Source: Rickettsiales bacterium (GTDB taxonomy: Bacteria > Pseudomonadota > Alphaproteobacteria > Rickettsiales > JALZUV01). From it: a stretch of DNA of 13,270 nt. The position numbers and the translations under genes are program-made. The DNA lies in NCBI GenBank assembly GCA_023301245.1, contig JALZUV010000231.1:1-13270 (forward strand), in the 5' to 3' direction. The notes under the pieces are model-generated. The model saw only the letters and a program-made list of their open reading frames with translations, was not told the origin of the DNA and ran no database searches. Position 1 is the first letter of the stretch; each line of letters opens with the position of its first letter. Positions 1 to 6,447 of the stretch are shown in pieces.

Positions 1-534
1 CAGCCTGAAAAAGGTTCGTTAGAATTTGCACAGGCACTGCAAAATGTGCTGCCTAACCATCCAGATTGGAAAGCTATTTTCATTGGTGCTAGCCGTCATC
101 AACATGAGCCTTCTGCTAAAATGAGCAGCTACGAACAGCAACTAAATAACACCGTAAAACCTTTTGCTAATCAAGTAGAATTACGCGGTTATTGCCTACA
201 TGCGGAAACGCTAAAAGCACTCGCTGAGGCGGCAATTTTAATCGTACCTTCGCAATGTAACGAGGCATTCGGTTGCGCTGCATTAGAGGGCATGGCGCAT
301 GGGTGTGCTATCCTTTCCACCACGCGTGGTGGGCTGAAAGAGGTTATCGGCAGCGCTGGGCATTTAATGAAAGATGCCACCGTTGATGCCATTACGGACG
401 GGCTAAATAAACTCATTACGAATGAAGATTATCGTATAGATATGCAGAAGCGTAGCCGTATTCAGGCTAAGGATTTCGACATTATTAAGACTACTCAAGC
501 GCTCGACGATATTCGCCAAGAATTACTGACGTAA
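1..534 (+). CDS. Glycosyltransferase family 4, C-terminal part (5' end outside window)
   Basis: The reading frame is open from base 1, so this is the C-terminal 177 residues of a longer protein; the GTG at 46 is an internal codon. The first residues read QPEKGSLEF, the usual donor-domain opening of GT-B glycosyltransferases. The nucleotide-sugar binding EX7E element (EAFGCAALE) is encoded at 262-288. Family-4 enzymes of this type are retaining transferases that move a sugar from a nucleotide donor to a lipid- or polysaccharide-linked acceptor at the inner face of the cytoplasmic membrane. The N-terminal acceptor domain is missing, so the substrate cannot be inferred. The gene ends on TAA at 532-534 and overlaps the convergent glycosyltransferase gene by 12 bases. 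Given the next two genes, a role in lipopolysaccharide or capsule assembly is likely. The family is well supported; the specificity is unknown. Confidence 0.88.
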   Translation, partial: QPEKGSLEFAQALQNVLPNHPDWKAIFIGASRHQHEPSAKMSSYEQQLNNTVKPFANQVELRGYCLHAETLKALAEAAILIVPSQCNEAFGCAALEGMAHGCAILSTTRGGLKEVIGSAGHLMKDATVDAITDGLNKLITNEDYRIDMQKRSRIQAKDFDIIKTTQALDDIRQELLT

Positions 535-1563
535 AAACCGCTGATAAAAGTTTAAAACATCCTTATTCGCTTGTGTGAGTGTGTGGCTGGAAAGCTCGGT
601 ATATTCAATGCGTGTAAAGGCACTCATCGCTGCTTTCGTCAGTGCATTAGCGAGGCTTGCGGGGGATGCAATTTCTGCCATAAACACGCTATCATTTTGG
701 CCGAGCAAATCATTCGCACCATCCGTGCGAGTACTAACGATGAGGCATCCTGCATCCATCGCCTCAAGCAGCACCAAACCAAAGCTCTCCGAGCGCGAAG
801 GCAACACGAATATATCGAACGCCTTATACCATGGGCGAATTTCTTTTTCATATCCCATCAGTGTAATTTTATCGGCATGGGGTGCAATTTTTTGTTCTAA
901 CGCAAGCTGTAATTCTCCTGTTCCAAAGATAACAAGGTGGCTCTTTTCAATACCCGCCATCAGAAAAGCTTCGACCAAATCATCGGGAGCTTTTTCGGGC
1001 GATAAACGACTCACACAACCGAACAGAATAGTATCCTCTGGCAGCTCGAGTCGTGCCCGTAATTCTGCGCGATTCGCTACATTTTCATAGGCAAAATCTT
1101 GCGCCCAATTTGGGATAACTACCGTATCTTTTCGCCTATCAGCAGGCACGGTTTCTAGCTGCCAAGGCGATACGCAAATGAGGCCATTATGCAGCGGATA
1201 ATCTTTCGCGCGATAATGCATATGTAAGGTAGCAACAACAGGAATATCGCCCGCAGCTTTGGCCATATAGCGGCTATCGCGCCCATGGTGAGTATGAATA
1301 ATGTCGGGCTTCAGTTGTTTTAACTTGCCGCTAATAGGTAGTGACGGCCATTGTAAGAACGGCCAGTAGCTTGGCAGTTTGATAATTTCCACCCTATCAT
1401 CTACCCAGCCTAAAAAGGCATCTTCGGCGCGATTGCTAGCTCTATCGCCACGAATCATGATGGACACTTCATGCCCAGCCGCTGCTTGCGCCGCCGTTAA
1501 ATCGGCCACATGGCGCTCTGTTCCGCCATCATCATGGGTAAAAATACTATGTAAAATTTTCAT
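523..1563 (-). CDS. Glycosyltransferase family 4, probable cell-surface glycan synthesis
   Basis: This is a 346-residue GT-B glycosyltransferase. The start is placed at the ATG at 1563-1561 (MKILHSIFTHDDGGTERHV), because the Rossmann-type strand and the GGTERH acceptor-domain motif begin there. An upstream in-frame ATG would add 13 residues with no family resemblance. Other landmarks are IHTHHG in the N-terminal domain, SRLSPEK at the start of the donor domain, FGTGEL, and the EX7E motif from Glu259 to Glu267 (ESFGLVLLE). Family members transfer a sugar from a nucleotide sugar to a growing glycan on the cytoplasmic side of the membrane. The start overlaps the end of the O-antigen ligase-like gene by 17 bases, so the two are probably one transcript with coupled translation. 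The stop overlaps the convergent glycosyltransferase gene. Donor and acceptor cannot be read from the sequence. Confidence 0.9.
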   Translation of the reverse strand: MKILHSIFTHDDGGTERHVADLTAAQAAAGHEVSIMIRGDRASNRAEDAFLGWVDDRVEIIKLPSYWPFLQWPSLPISGKLKQLKPDIIHTHHGRDSRYMAKAAGDIPVVATLHMHYRAKDYPLHNGLICVSPWQLETVPADRRKDTVVIPNWAQDFAYENVANRAELRARLELPEDTILFGCVSRLSPEKAPDDLVEAFLMAGIEKSHLVIFGTGELQLALEQKIAPHADKITLMGYEKEIRPWYKAFDIFVLPSRSESFGLVLLEAMDAGCLIVSTRTDGANDLLGQNDSVFMAEIASPASLANALTKAAMSAFTRIEYTELSSHTLTQANKDVLNFYQRFLRQ

Positions 1564-2716
1564 CAGATTTCGGCTTTTTATATTCCAATATCGCAGCAAC
1601 ACTTCCCGCTATAGGCAACCAAAAAAGCAACCACACAATGTCGCTATTGACCAGTAGAATATCATAATCGACAAAACCAAATATCATACTATTAGCCAAT
1701 AATGCTAACCATAACCCGTTAAGTTTTTTATGGCGATACGGCCATAATGCAGCGCCCGAACCGACTAGCAACATAAGCAATAATGCAAGCCCCACTAACC
1801 CACCATCCATCAGCGATTTCATGTAGATGCTATGCACTTGATAAATAGTTTCGCCGTAAGGCAAAAACATTTCAAACGGAGTTCGGTAGCCCAAACCTGT
1901 TAGTGGTGCTTGCTGCCATTGGCTTAGTGCTTGCTGCCATATAATAAAACGGTGACCATCTAGCCGTTCAATCATGCTTAGCCAGTCAATCAAGGGCGCA
2001 GCAATGATGGTAATCGCGACAATCATGGCGGAAAATATCATCAAGGTTTTACGGGTCATCTTTGGCGATAATGCTAATAGCACTCCATGCGCGACTACTG
2101 CCGCCAATAATGCACCACGACTTTGCGTTAACAACAACGCAACTATCGCAAGAGCCCAGCCAGCTGCCAACGCCCAGCGCCACGCCTTTTGCGTAGGCGA
2201 CAATAAAAGTGCGAAAAAACTAATGGCTACAATGCCCAATAAACTCCCCGCCGCATTTGCATTTTCGGCGCGACCAAGACTAGCAAGACGATGCATCGCA
2301 TCCATCTGCCCACCCAACCACAGCGCAATGCCAAGCGCGGCACTTAAGACCAATCCACTAAGCAGCACCACCTGCAGCTTCTTTTGAGTAAGCTGCGTGA
2401 TTGCAAAGGCCGAGAGCCCAACAAAACTAAGCGTCAGCAAAGACTTTCGAATGACCTCCCCCAGCTCTTGCAGTGAATAGCTACTGCTCCAACTAAGGCT
2501 AATAATTTGATAGAGCGGATAAGCTGCCAGCATCGTTGTGAATAATGGCAACCAGTTTTTCAATTGCGCGCGCGCTTGCCATATTAAAGGCAGCGCAGAA
2601 ATGAGCGTAATATAATAAAGCGTTTTATGCAGTCGTGCATCGGCCAGCCAAAAATATCCTAAGATAAATAAGGTATATAAGCCAAGCGTAAAAAATGAGA
2701 GGCTAAGGTTTCGCAT
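1547..2716 (-). CDS. O-antigen ligase/polymerase family membrane protein (Wzy_C type)
   Basis: This 389-residue protein is almost entirely hydrophobic, with roughly ten or more predicted membrane segments. It shows the marks of the O-antigen ligase/polymerase superfamily: TQSRGALLA after a hydrophobic helix, the periplasmic-loop pattern RFIIWQQAL...PLTGLGY, and HSIYMKSLMDGGLVGL. The family includes WaaL, which joins O-antigen to lipid A-core, and Wzy, which polymerises O-units; both act at the periplasmic face of the inner membrane on undecaprenyl-linked glycans. Sequence alone does not separate the two. At 389 residues it fits the usual size. The ATG at 2716 lies in a 57-base intergenic region shared with yaaA. 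The gene runs into the following glycosyltransferase with a 17-base overlap. A 7-codon in-frame duplication lies in the loop before the P..G.G motif. Confidence 0.87.
   Translation of the reverse strand: MRNLSLSFFTLGLYTLFILGYFWLADARLHKTLYYITLISALPLIWQARAQLKNWLPLFTTMLAAYPLYQIISLSWSSSYSLQELGEVIRKSLLTLSFVGLSAFAITQLTQKKLQVVLLSGLVLSAALGIALWLGGQMDAMHRLASLGRAENANAAGSLLGIVAISFFALLLSPTQKAWRWALAAGWALAIVALLLTQSRGALLAAVVAHGVLLALSPKMTRKTLMIFSAMIVAITIIAAPLIDWLSMIERLDGHRFIIWQQALSQWQQAPLTGLGYRTPFEMFLPYGETIYQVHSIYMKSLMDGGLVGLALLLMLLVGSGAALWPYRHKKLNGLWLALLANSMIFGFVDYDILLVNSDIVWLLFWLPIAGSVAAILEYKKPKSDENFT
1906..1940. repeat. 14-base direct repeat, period 21, inside the ligase-like gene
   Basis: GTGCTTGCTGCCAT occurs at 1906-1919 and again at 1927-1940. 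The 21-base spacing is exactly seven codons, so on the minus strand the protein reads WQQALSQWQQAPL, with WQQA repeated. It is an in-frame partial tandem duplication in the periplasmic loop and does not break the gene. Confidence 0.7.
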
Positions 2717-2773
2717 AAGTTTGATTAAGCCTATTAAACTTGACTGTCAAAAGCTATTGCCTAGTTTTAGGGC
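2717..2773. promoter_or_regulatory. Divergent promoter region with a shared palindromic -35 element
   Basis: This 57-base spacer separates the start codons of yaaA (plus) and the ligase-like gene (minus). At 2740-2750 lies the perfect odd palindrome TTGAC-T-GTCAA. Read on the plus strand it gives the -35 hexamer TTGACT; on the minus strand it gives the consensus TTGACA. The best -10 candidates are weak: TAGTTT at 2762-2767 (plus, 16-base spacer) and TAATCA at 2727-2722 (minus, 17-base spacer). Both would place transcription starts very close to the ATGs, leaving almost no leader. The palindrome is seen directly; the promoter function is inferred, and it could instead be a repressor operator. 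Confidence 0.4.
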
Positions 2774-3532
2774 ATGATTATTTTACTTTCCCCCAGCAAA
2801 ACGCTCGACCTTGAGTCGCAAACTCCCGCTATCACGCCCACTCAGCCGCAGTTAATGGCGCATACAGAAGAGCTGGCCGATATTATGCATGGCCATTCTG
2901 CCGCCGATATTAGCAAGCTGATGAAAGTGAGCGATAAGCTAGGTGAGTTGAATTATCAGCGCTATCAGCAGTTTAACACTCCCTTTACTGAAAAAAACGC
3001 GCGCCCGTGCATTTTCACCTTCAAAGGCGATGTGTATGATGGGCTAGAGATTGAGAAATTTACTCAAACACAACTGGCTAAAGCACAAAAGCATGTGCGT
3101 ATTTTATCGGGCCTCTATGGCCTGCTGCGCCCGTTCGATTTAATGCAAGCTTATCGGCTAGAAATGGGCACGAGACTGCCGAATACACGCGGTAAGAACC
3201 TTTATGAATTTTGGGGTGAACATATTACCGAACTGCTCAATGAGGAGCTAAAACAAACAGGCTCGGACAAAATTATCAACCTCGCTTCCAACGAATATTT
3301 TAAGGCCGTGAACGTCAAAAAGCTAAATGGAGAGCTGATTACGCCCGTTTTCAAAGAAATAAAAGGCAATGAAATGAAGGTGGTTGGCCTGTTCGCTAAA
3401 CGCGCGCGCGGCATGATGACACGCCACCTCATTACTTCAGCGAAACCTCTGGAATCGTTTGTGGAAGCCAATTACAAACTAGATGAAGAGTTGAGCGATA
3501 GTGCAGAACGCATCTTTACGCGTGCGGCTTAA
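2774..3532 (+). CDS. yaaA: Peroxide stress resistance protein YaaA (UPF0246/DUF328)
   Basis: The 252-residue product matches the YaaA family over its full length (Escherichia coli YaaA is about 258 residues). It begins MIILLSPSKTLD, where the family has the SP(A/S)KTLD signature. It continues with FKGDVYDGL, LSGLYGLLRPFDLMQAYRLEMGTR, NLASNEYFKAV and AKRARGMMTR, all highly conserved blocks. In E. coli YaaA lowers free intracellular iron during hydrogen peroxide stress and so limits Fenton damage to DNA; it acts in the cytoplasm. The biochemical activity is less settled, and DNA binding has been reported. The first ATG matches the family N-terminus, and only a poor AGGG ribosome-binding site lies two bases before it, so a leaderless or near-leaderless message is possible. 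No OxyR site is recognisable. It is followed by 120 bases and then hfq. Confidence 0.95.
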   Translation: MIILLSPSKTLDLESQTPAITPTQPQLMAHTEELADIMHGHSAADISKLMKVSDKLGELNYQRYQQFNTPFTEKNARPCIFTFKGDVYDGLEIEKFTQTQLAKAQKHVRILSGLYGLLRPFDLMQAYRLEMGTRLPNTRGKNLYEFWGEHITELLNEELKQTGSDKIINLASNEYFKAVNVKKLNGELITPVFKEIKGNEMKVVGLFAKRARGMMTRHLITSAKPLESFVEANYKLDEELSDSAERIFTRAA

Positions 3533-3550
3533 AAACCATAACCGTTAAAA

Positions 3551-3593
3551 TTGAAACTCTCCATTTGATACGTTACAAAAAATTCATTTTATT
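3551..3593 (+). promoter_or_regulatory. Candidate sigma-70-type promoters for hfq-hflX
   Basis: Two overlapping candidates lie in the yaaA-hfq spacer. One is TTGAAA at 3551-3556 with TACAAA at 3574-3579 (17-base spacer, 4 of 6 at -10). The other is TTGATA at 3565-3570 with TTTATT at 3588-3593 (17-base spacer). Either would give a leader of about 55-75 bases before the hfq ATG at 3653. The spacer is very A+T-rich, so chance matches are likely. No terminator hairpin is visible after yaaA, so read-through from yaaA is also possible. Confidence 0.3.
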
Positions 3594-3652
3594 TTAAGTA
3601 TTTAACCGCTACTATGCTGGAAAATAACAACAGTTTTAATAAGAGCAAAAAA

Positions 3653-3949
3653 ATGAGTAACGATAGAAGTCAAAATATCCAAGATGTATTTCTGAACACG
3701 CTACGCAAAAAGAAAGTACCTGTAACGGTCTTTCTCGTTAGCGGTGTAAAGCTACAAGGCAACATTACTGGCTTTGATAATTTTAGCCTCACGCTACGCC
3801 GTGGCCCTCAAATGCAGTTGGTTTACAAACACTCCATTGCGACTGTCGTGCCTGCTGGCCCCGTTACCTTCTATGAAGGCGATGATGATGAAGTATCTTC
3901 TGAGTATGAAGATGAAGGCAGCATTCAAGGCATTCCAGAGAGCGTCTAG
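3653..3949 (+). CDS. hfq: RNA chaperone Hfq
   Basis: This is the Sm-like hexameric chaperone that pairs small RNAs with messenger RNAs in the cytoplasm. The start is set at the ATG at 3653 (MSNDRSQNIQDVFLN), preceded by AAGAG at 3641-3645. An in-frame ATG at 3614 would add 13 low-complexity residues and has no ribosome-binding site. The Sm1 region carries QDVFLNTLRKKKVPVTVFL, VSGVKLQGNITGFDNF and the lateral-rim basic patch LRRG. The Sm2 region carries the family signature YKHSIATVVP. The protein is 98 residues long. After about residue 74 comes a short tail with ten acidic residues out of 24, including a DDDE cluster, much more acidic than the core. hflX follows two bases after the TAG, the classical hfq-hflX order. 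Identification is very secure. Confidence 0.97.
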   Translation: MSNDRSQNIQDVFLNTLRKKKVPVTVFLVSGVKLQGNITGFDNFSLTLRRGPQMQLVYKHSIATVVPAGPVTFYEGDDDEVSSEYEDEGSIQGIPESV

Positions 3950-3951
3950 CC

Positions 3952-5175
3952 ATTACACGCTGCACGATTATTATTCCTTACGAAGCAGGTCGCGAAAAGC
4001 GCTCGCTAGAAAATCGTGAAGCCGAAGCAATTGGCCTCGCTAATGCCATTGGTATTGAACCCATCTATACTAATTGCGTCAACCTACGCGAAAAACGCCC
4101 TAGCACGCTATTTGGTAAAGGTACGGTCGAAAACCTTAGCGATGAGATGGAAGCACGCGACATCGACTTAACCATTGTTGATGGCATTCTTAGCCCCATC
4201 CAACAACGTAATCTCGAAAAAGGTTTCGGCACGAAAGTGATTGACCGCACGGCGCTCATCTTAGAGATTTTCGGTGAACGCGCCCGCACAAAAGAGGGAA
4301 CCTTGCAGGTTGAACTCGCCTCGCTCAGTTATCAAAAAAGTCGCTTAGTGCGTAGTTGGACTCACTTAGAGCGCCAACGAGGTGGCTCGGGCTTTATGGG
4401 TGGCCCTGGCGAAACACAGATTGAATCTGATAGACGGCAAATTAGCGAACGTATCGTAAAGCTGAAAAAGCAAATTGAACAAGTCACACGTACGCGCCGC
4501 TTGCAACGCGAATCCCGCCGTAAAATTCCCTACCCTATTGTTGCGCTGGTTGGTTATACGAATGCAGGAAAATCGACCCTCTTTAACCGCCTAACCGATG
4601 CAGATGTGCTGGTGGAAGATCAGGTGTTCGCCACGCTCGACCCCACCTTGCGCTTAATGAAATTGCCATCAGGCCTAGAAGTCATTTTATCCGATACGGT
4701 AGGGTTTATTTCAAACCTACCAACCGAACTAGTCGCCGCCTTCCGCGCAACGTTAGAAGAAGTGGTTGAGGCCGATTTACTCCTGCATATCCGCGATATA
4801 TCGGATGATGATACTGACATTCAAAAGAAGGAGGTCGATGCCATTATCACTGACCTCTTAGCTGACGAGGAAAAGCCCATTCTTGAAGTGCTCAATAAAA
4901 TTGATGCCATGCCCGAAGCCGTGCAAAGCAGTAAAGGCATTAGCGCCTTAACAGGCGATGGAGTGGATGAATTATTGGAACAAATTGACGAGATTTTGCA
5001 AGAAATTCTCGGCTATAAAATCCGCAAAATTTCACTCTCACCCGCCGAGGGGAAAAAGCGCGCATGGCTGCACGAACATACCGAAGTGATAGAAGAAGAA
5101 ACCGCTGACGATGGCACAAGCCTACTAAAAGTGCGGATGACCGCCGTAGATTTCGACCGCTTTCAGGCCATGTAA
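3952..5175 (+). CDS. hflX: Ribosome-associated GTPase HflX, probable ATT start
   Basis: HflX binds the large ribosomal subunit and splits or rescues stalled ribosomes under stress. The glycine-rich linker RGGSGFMGGPGETQ lies near residues 143-156. The GTPase motifs are complete: G1 GYTNAGKST at 201-209, switch region FATLDPTLR, G3 DTVGF from Asp248, G4 NKID at 315-318, and SALTGDG for G5. The conserved N-terminal domain extends upstream of the first ATG (4147): the frame encodes TIIIPYE, ENREAEAIGLANAIGI and TLFGKGTVENL, typical HflX sequence. In this frame the last upstream stop is TGA at 3913-3915, and no ATG, GTG or TTG lies between it and 4147. The ATT at 3952, two bases after the hfq stop, gives a 407-residue protein close to the family length (E. 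coli 426). Starting at 4147 would delete 65 conserved residues. The stop lies inside the convergent endolysin gene. Confidence 0.93.
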   Translation: MTRCTIIIPYEAGREKRSLENREAEAIGLANAIGIEPIYTNCVNLREKRPSTLFGKGTVENLSDEMEARDIDLTIVDGILSPIQQRNLEKGFGTKVIDRTALILEIFGERARTKEGTLQVELASLSYQKSRLVRSWTHLERQRGGSGFMGGPGETQIESDRRQISERIVKLKKQIEQVTRTRRLQRESRRKIPYPIVALVGYTNAGKSTLFNRLTDADVLVEDQVFATLDPTLRLMKLPSGLEVILSDTVGFISNLPTELVAAFRATLEEVVEADLLLHIRDISDDDTDIQKKEVDAIITDLLADEEKPILEVLNKIDAMPEAVQSSKGISALTGDGVDELLEQIDEILQEILGYKIRKISLSPAEGKKRAWLHEHTEVIEEETADDGTSLLKVRMTAVDFDRFQAM

Positions 5176-5594
5176 AGCTGCGCTTCTGCGCTTCGCCTTC
5201 TTATCAGCCCGCGCAAACGCCTACCACCTGCAAAAACCCAGCGCATAAACTCATCAGGCACTTCCGCATGTTCGGCGCGGTTAACTTTGCGGCGAAGACT
5301 AGAACGCTGCAAGGCTCCGCCGCCCAAATTAAAGGTAAAACTCACCAGCGCATCAAACTGCGATTGCGACAGCGGCGTGCGAATAAAACGAGCCACTGCA
5401 TTCTCGGCAAACCCGACATCTTGCGCCAAAAGTTTCGTCGCTTCTGCATAAGAAATCCCGCGCGAGAAATCCTCCCCCGCCTTAATAAGATGCCCATAAC
5501 CAATCGTCGGATAGCCTGCGGCATCAATATAAACCTGCCCCTCAAACCCTTCAAATTTTTGGATTAAGGTTAGGCCGTTTTGAGAGGTTTTCAT
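5163..5594 (-). CDS. Phage-type lysozyme (endolysin), glycoside hydrolase family 24
   Basis: This 143-residue muramidase cleaves the N-acetylmuramic acid to N-acetylglucosamine bond in peptidoglycan. The T4-lysozyme catalytic triad is present with the same spacing as T4 (Glu11, Asp20, Thr26): Glu15 and Asp24 in EGFEGQVYIDAAGYPTIGYGH, and Thr30. Further family landmarks are LSQSQFDALVSFTFNLG and the terminal RRRSAEAQLY. There is no signal peptide or N-terminal anchor, so release to the periplasm should depend on the holin encoded just upstream. The start ATG overlaps the holin stop in an ATGA, with AGG just before it inside the holin gene. The end overlaps the hflX stop by 13 bases on the opposite strand, so no terminator fits between them. 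The catalytic residues look functional. Confidence 0.93.
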   Translation of the reverse strand: MKTSQNGLTLIQKFEGFEGQVYIDAAGYPTIGYGHLIKAGEDFSRGISYAEATKLLAQDVGFAENAVARFIRTPLSQSQFDALVSFTFNLGGGALQRSSLRRKVNRAEHAEVPDEFMRWVFAGGRRLRGLIRRRSAEAQLYMA

Positions 5595-6037
5595 TTACCT
5601 GCTCGAAACTTACTCATTGCACGTTGGCCGTAATAGAAGCTGATAATGCCAGCGAAAATGGCCTGATCTTCAATGCTCCATAGGGCTTGCACTTGCCATG
5701 GTAAGGGCGAATCGATTACCATCGAAAATTGCAGCACTTTTACCAGCGCGTAGAATAAAAAGAACGCATAAGCGAGTACGGGGCGCACAGTGCCGTTGAG
5801 TGCATCGACCCAATCAATACCACTGGCGTAGGTTTTATAGATGGCGGTAGCCTCGGCTATATCGGCATTCGCACCGATTTCTTCTAGCCGTTGAATGTGA
5901 CCTGCCGCTTGCTGTTGCAATTGCATTTCTAAAATACGTAGCTCATGTTTGCGGTCTTGATGGTCGTGAATGAGCTTTAGAAAATCGGGGAATGCCGCAC
6001 TGATAAACCCCACTAATGCACTAATGACTGTTATCAT
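5591..6037 (-). CDS. GTA-type holin with three membrane segments
   Basis: The 148-residue product resembles the holin family first named from gene transfer agents (GTA_holin_3TM). It starts with a short hydrophobic segment (ISALVGFISAAF). A charged, partly helical middle follows (about residues 25-65), with HELRILEMQLQQQ. Next come the family-like block DWVDALNGTVRPVLAYAFFLFYAL and a final hydrophobic part IFAGIISFYYGQRAM. Holins form inner-membrane lesions at a set time and let the cytoplasmic endolysin reach the wall. Position supports the call: the start overlaps the response-regulator stop by ATGA, with a good GAGGTG site six bases before it, and the endolysin follows by another ATGA overlap. 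The family is a recognition from pattern and context rather than an alignment. Confidence 0.8.
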   Translation of the reverse strand: MITVISALVGFISAAFPDFLKLIHDHQDRKHELRILEMQLQQQAAGHIQRLEEIGANADIAEATAIYKTYASGIDWVDALNGTVRPVLAYAFFLFYALVKVLQFSMVIDSPLPWQVQALWSIEDQAIFAGIISFYYGQRAMSKFRAGK

Positions 6038-6447
6038 GATTGCACCTCATCTGTGTCGAGCATAATGCCTAAATACATAAAGTTAAGCGTTTGCATTAGC
6101 TCTCGTAATAAATCGAAATTAAGCGGCTTTTCGATAAATGCCGTCACACTGGCGCGTTCGGCGCGATTAAGAACTTCAATATCAGTGTCGCTACTTAAGC
6201 ATACAATAGGGATTGCGCCATGTTCGCTTTTTTTGATTTTCTGCGCGAAAGCAATGCCACTTTCATCGGGTAAGTTCACATCGCATATCATTAAATCAAT
6301 ATTTAGCTTCTCTAATAATTGCTCAGCTTCGGCCGCAGTTTGGGCGTAATGAATACGATTACCAAAATGATTATAGTCGAAAAACAAACCTAACATCCGC
6401 TTATCAGCTGGGTCATTTTCGACGATTAATATTTCTGCTAATTTCAT
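6034..6447 (-). CDS. Stand-alone response-regulator receiver (REC) domain protein
   Basis: The 137-residue product is a single CheY-like receiver domain with no output domain. The first strand is ILIVEN (residues 6-11), the phospho-acceptor is Asp56 in LMICDVNLPDESG, the switch hydroxyl is Ser86 in CLSS, and the conserved lysine is Lys107 in FIEKPL. The acidic pocket is altered: the usual E-D or D-D pair reads Glu10-Asn11, with Asp12 one place later. Such single-domain regulators act by protein-protein contact or as phosphate sinks, not by binding DNA. The gene is embedded in the lysis operon: its ATG overlaps the preceding stop (ATGA) with AGGAGA eight bases upstream, and its own stop overlaps the holin start. 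A role in tuning lysis is an inference from this placement. No histidine kinase is in the window. Confidence 0.92.
   Translation of the reverse strand: MKLAEILIVENDPADKRMLGLFFDYNHFGNRIHYAQTAAEAEQLLEKLNIDLMICDVNLPDESGIAFAQKIKKSEHGAIPIVCLSSDTDIEVLNRAERASVTAFIEKPLNFDLLRELMQTLNFMYLGIMLDTDEVQS

Noticed and set aside
575..1090. 171-residue open frame on the plus strand inside the second glycosyltransferase gene
   Set aside because: It is exactly antisense to a well-recognised glycosyltransferase with intact motifs, has no ribosome-binding site, and its composition is that of a reverse-frame shadow.
3590..3606. CtrA-type box before hfq
   Set aside because: Two TTAA half-sites occur, but they are four bases apart, not seven; the same holds for 2724-2736, where the spacing is five.
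3614..3652. Longer Hfq start at the ATG at 3614
   Set aside because: No ribosome-binding site precedes it, and the 13 added residues are low-complexity; the ATG at 3653 matches the family start.
3916..3949. Programmed -1 frameshift joining Hfq to HflX
   Set aside because: The HflX frame is -1 to Hfq and open after 3915, but I see no slippery heptamer or following pseudoknot in this stretch, and an ATT start explains the layout more simply.
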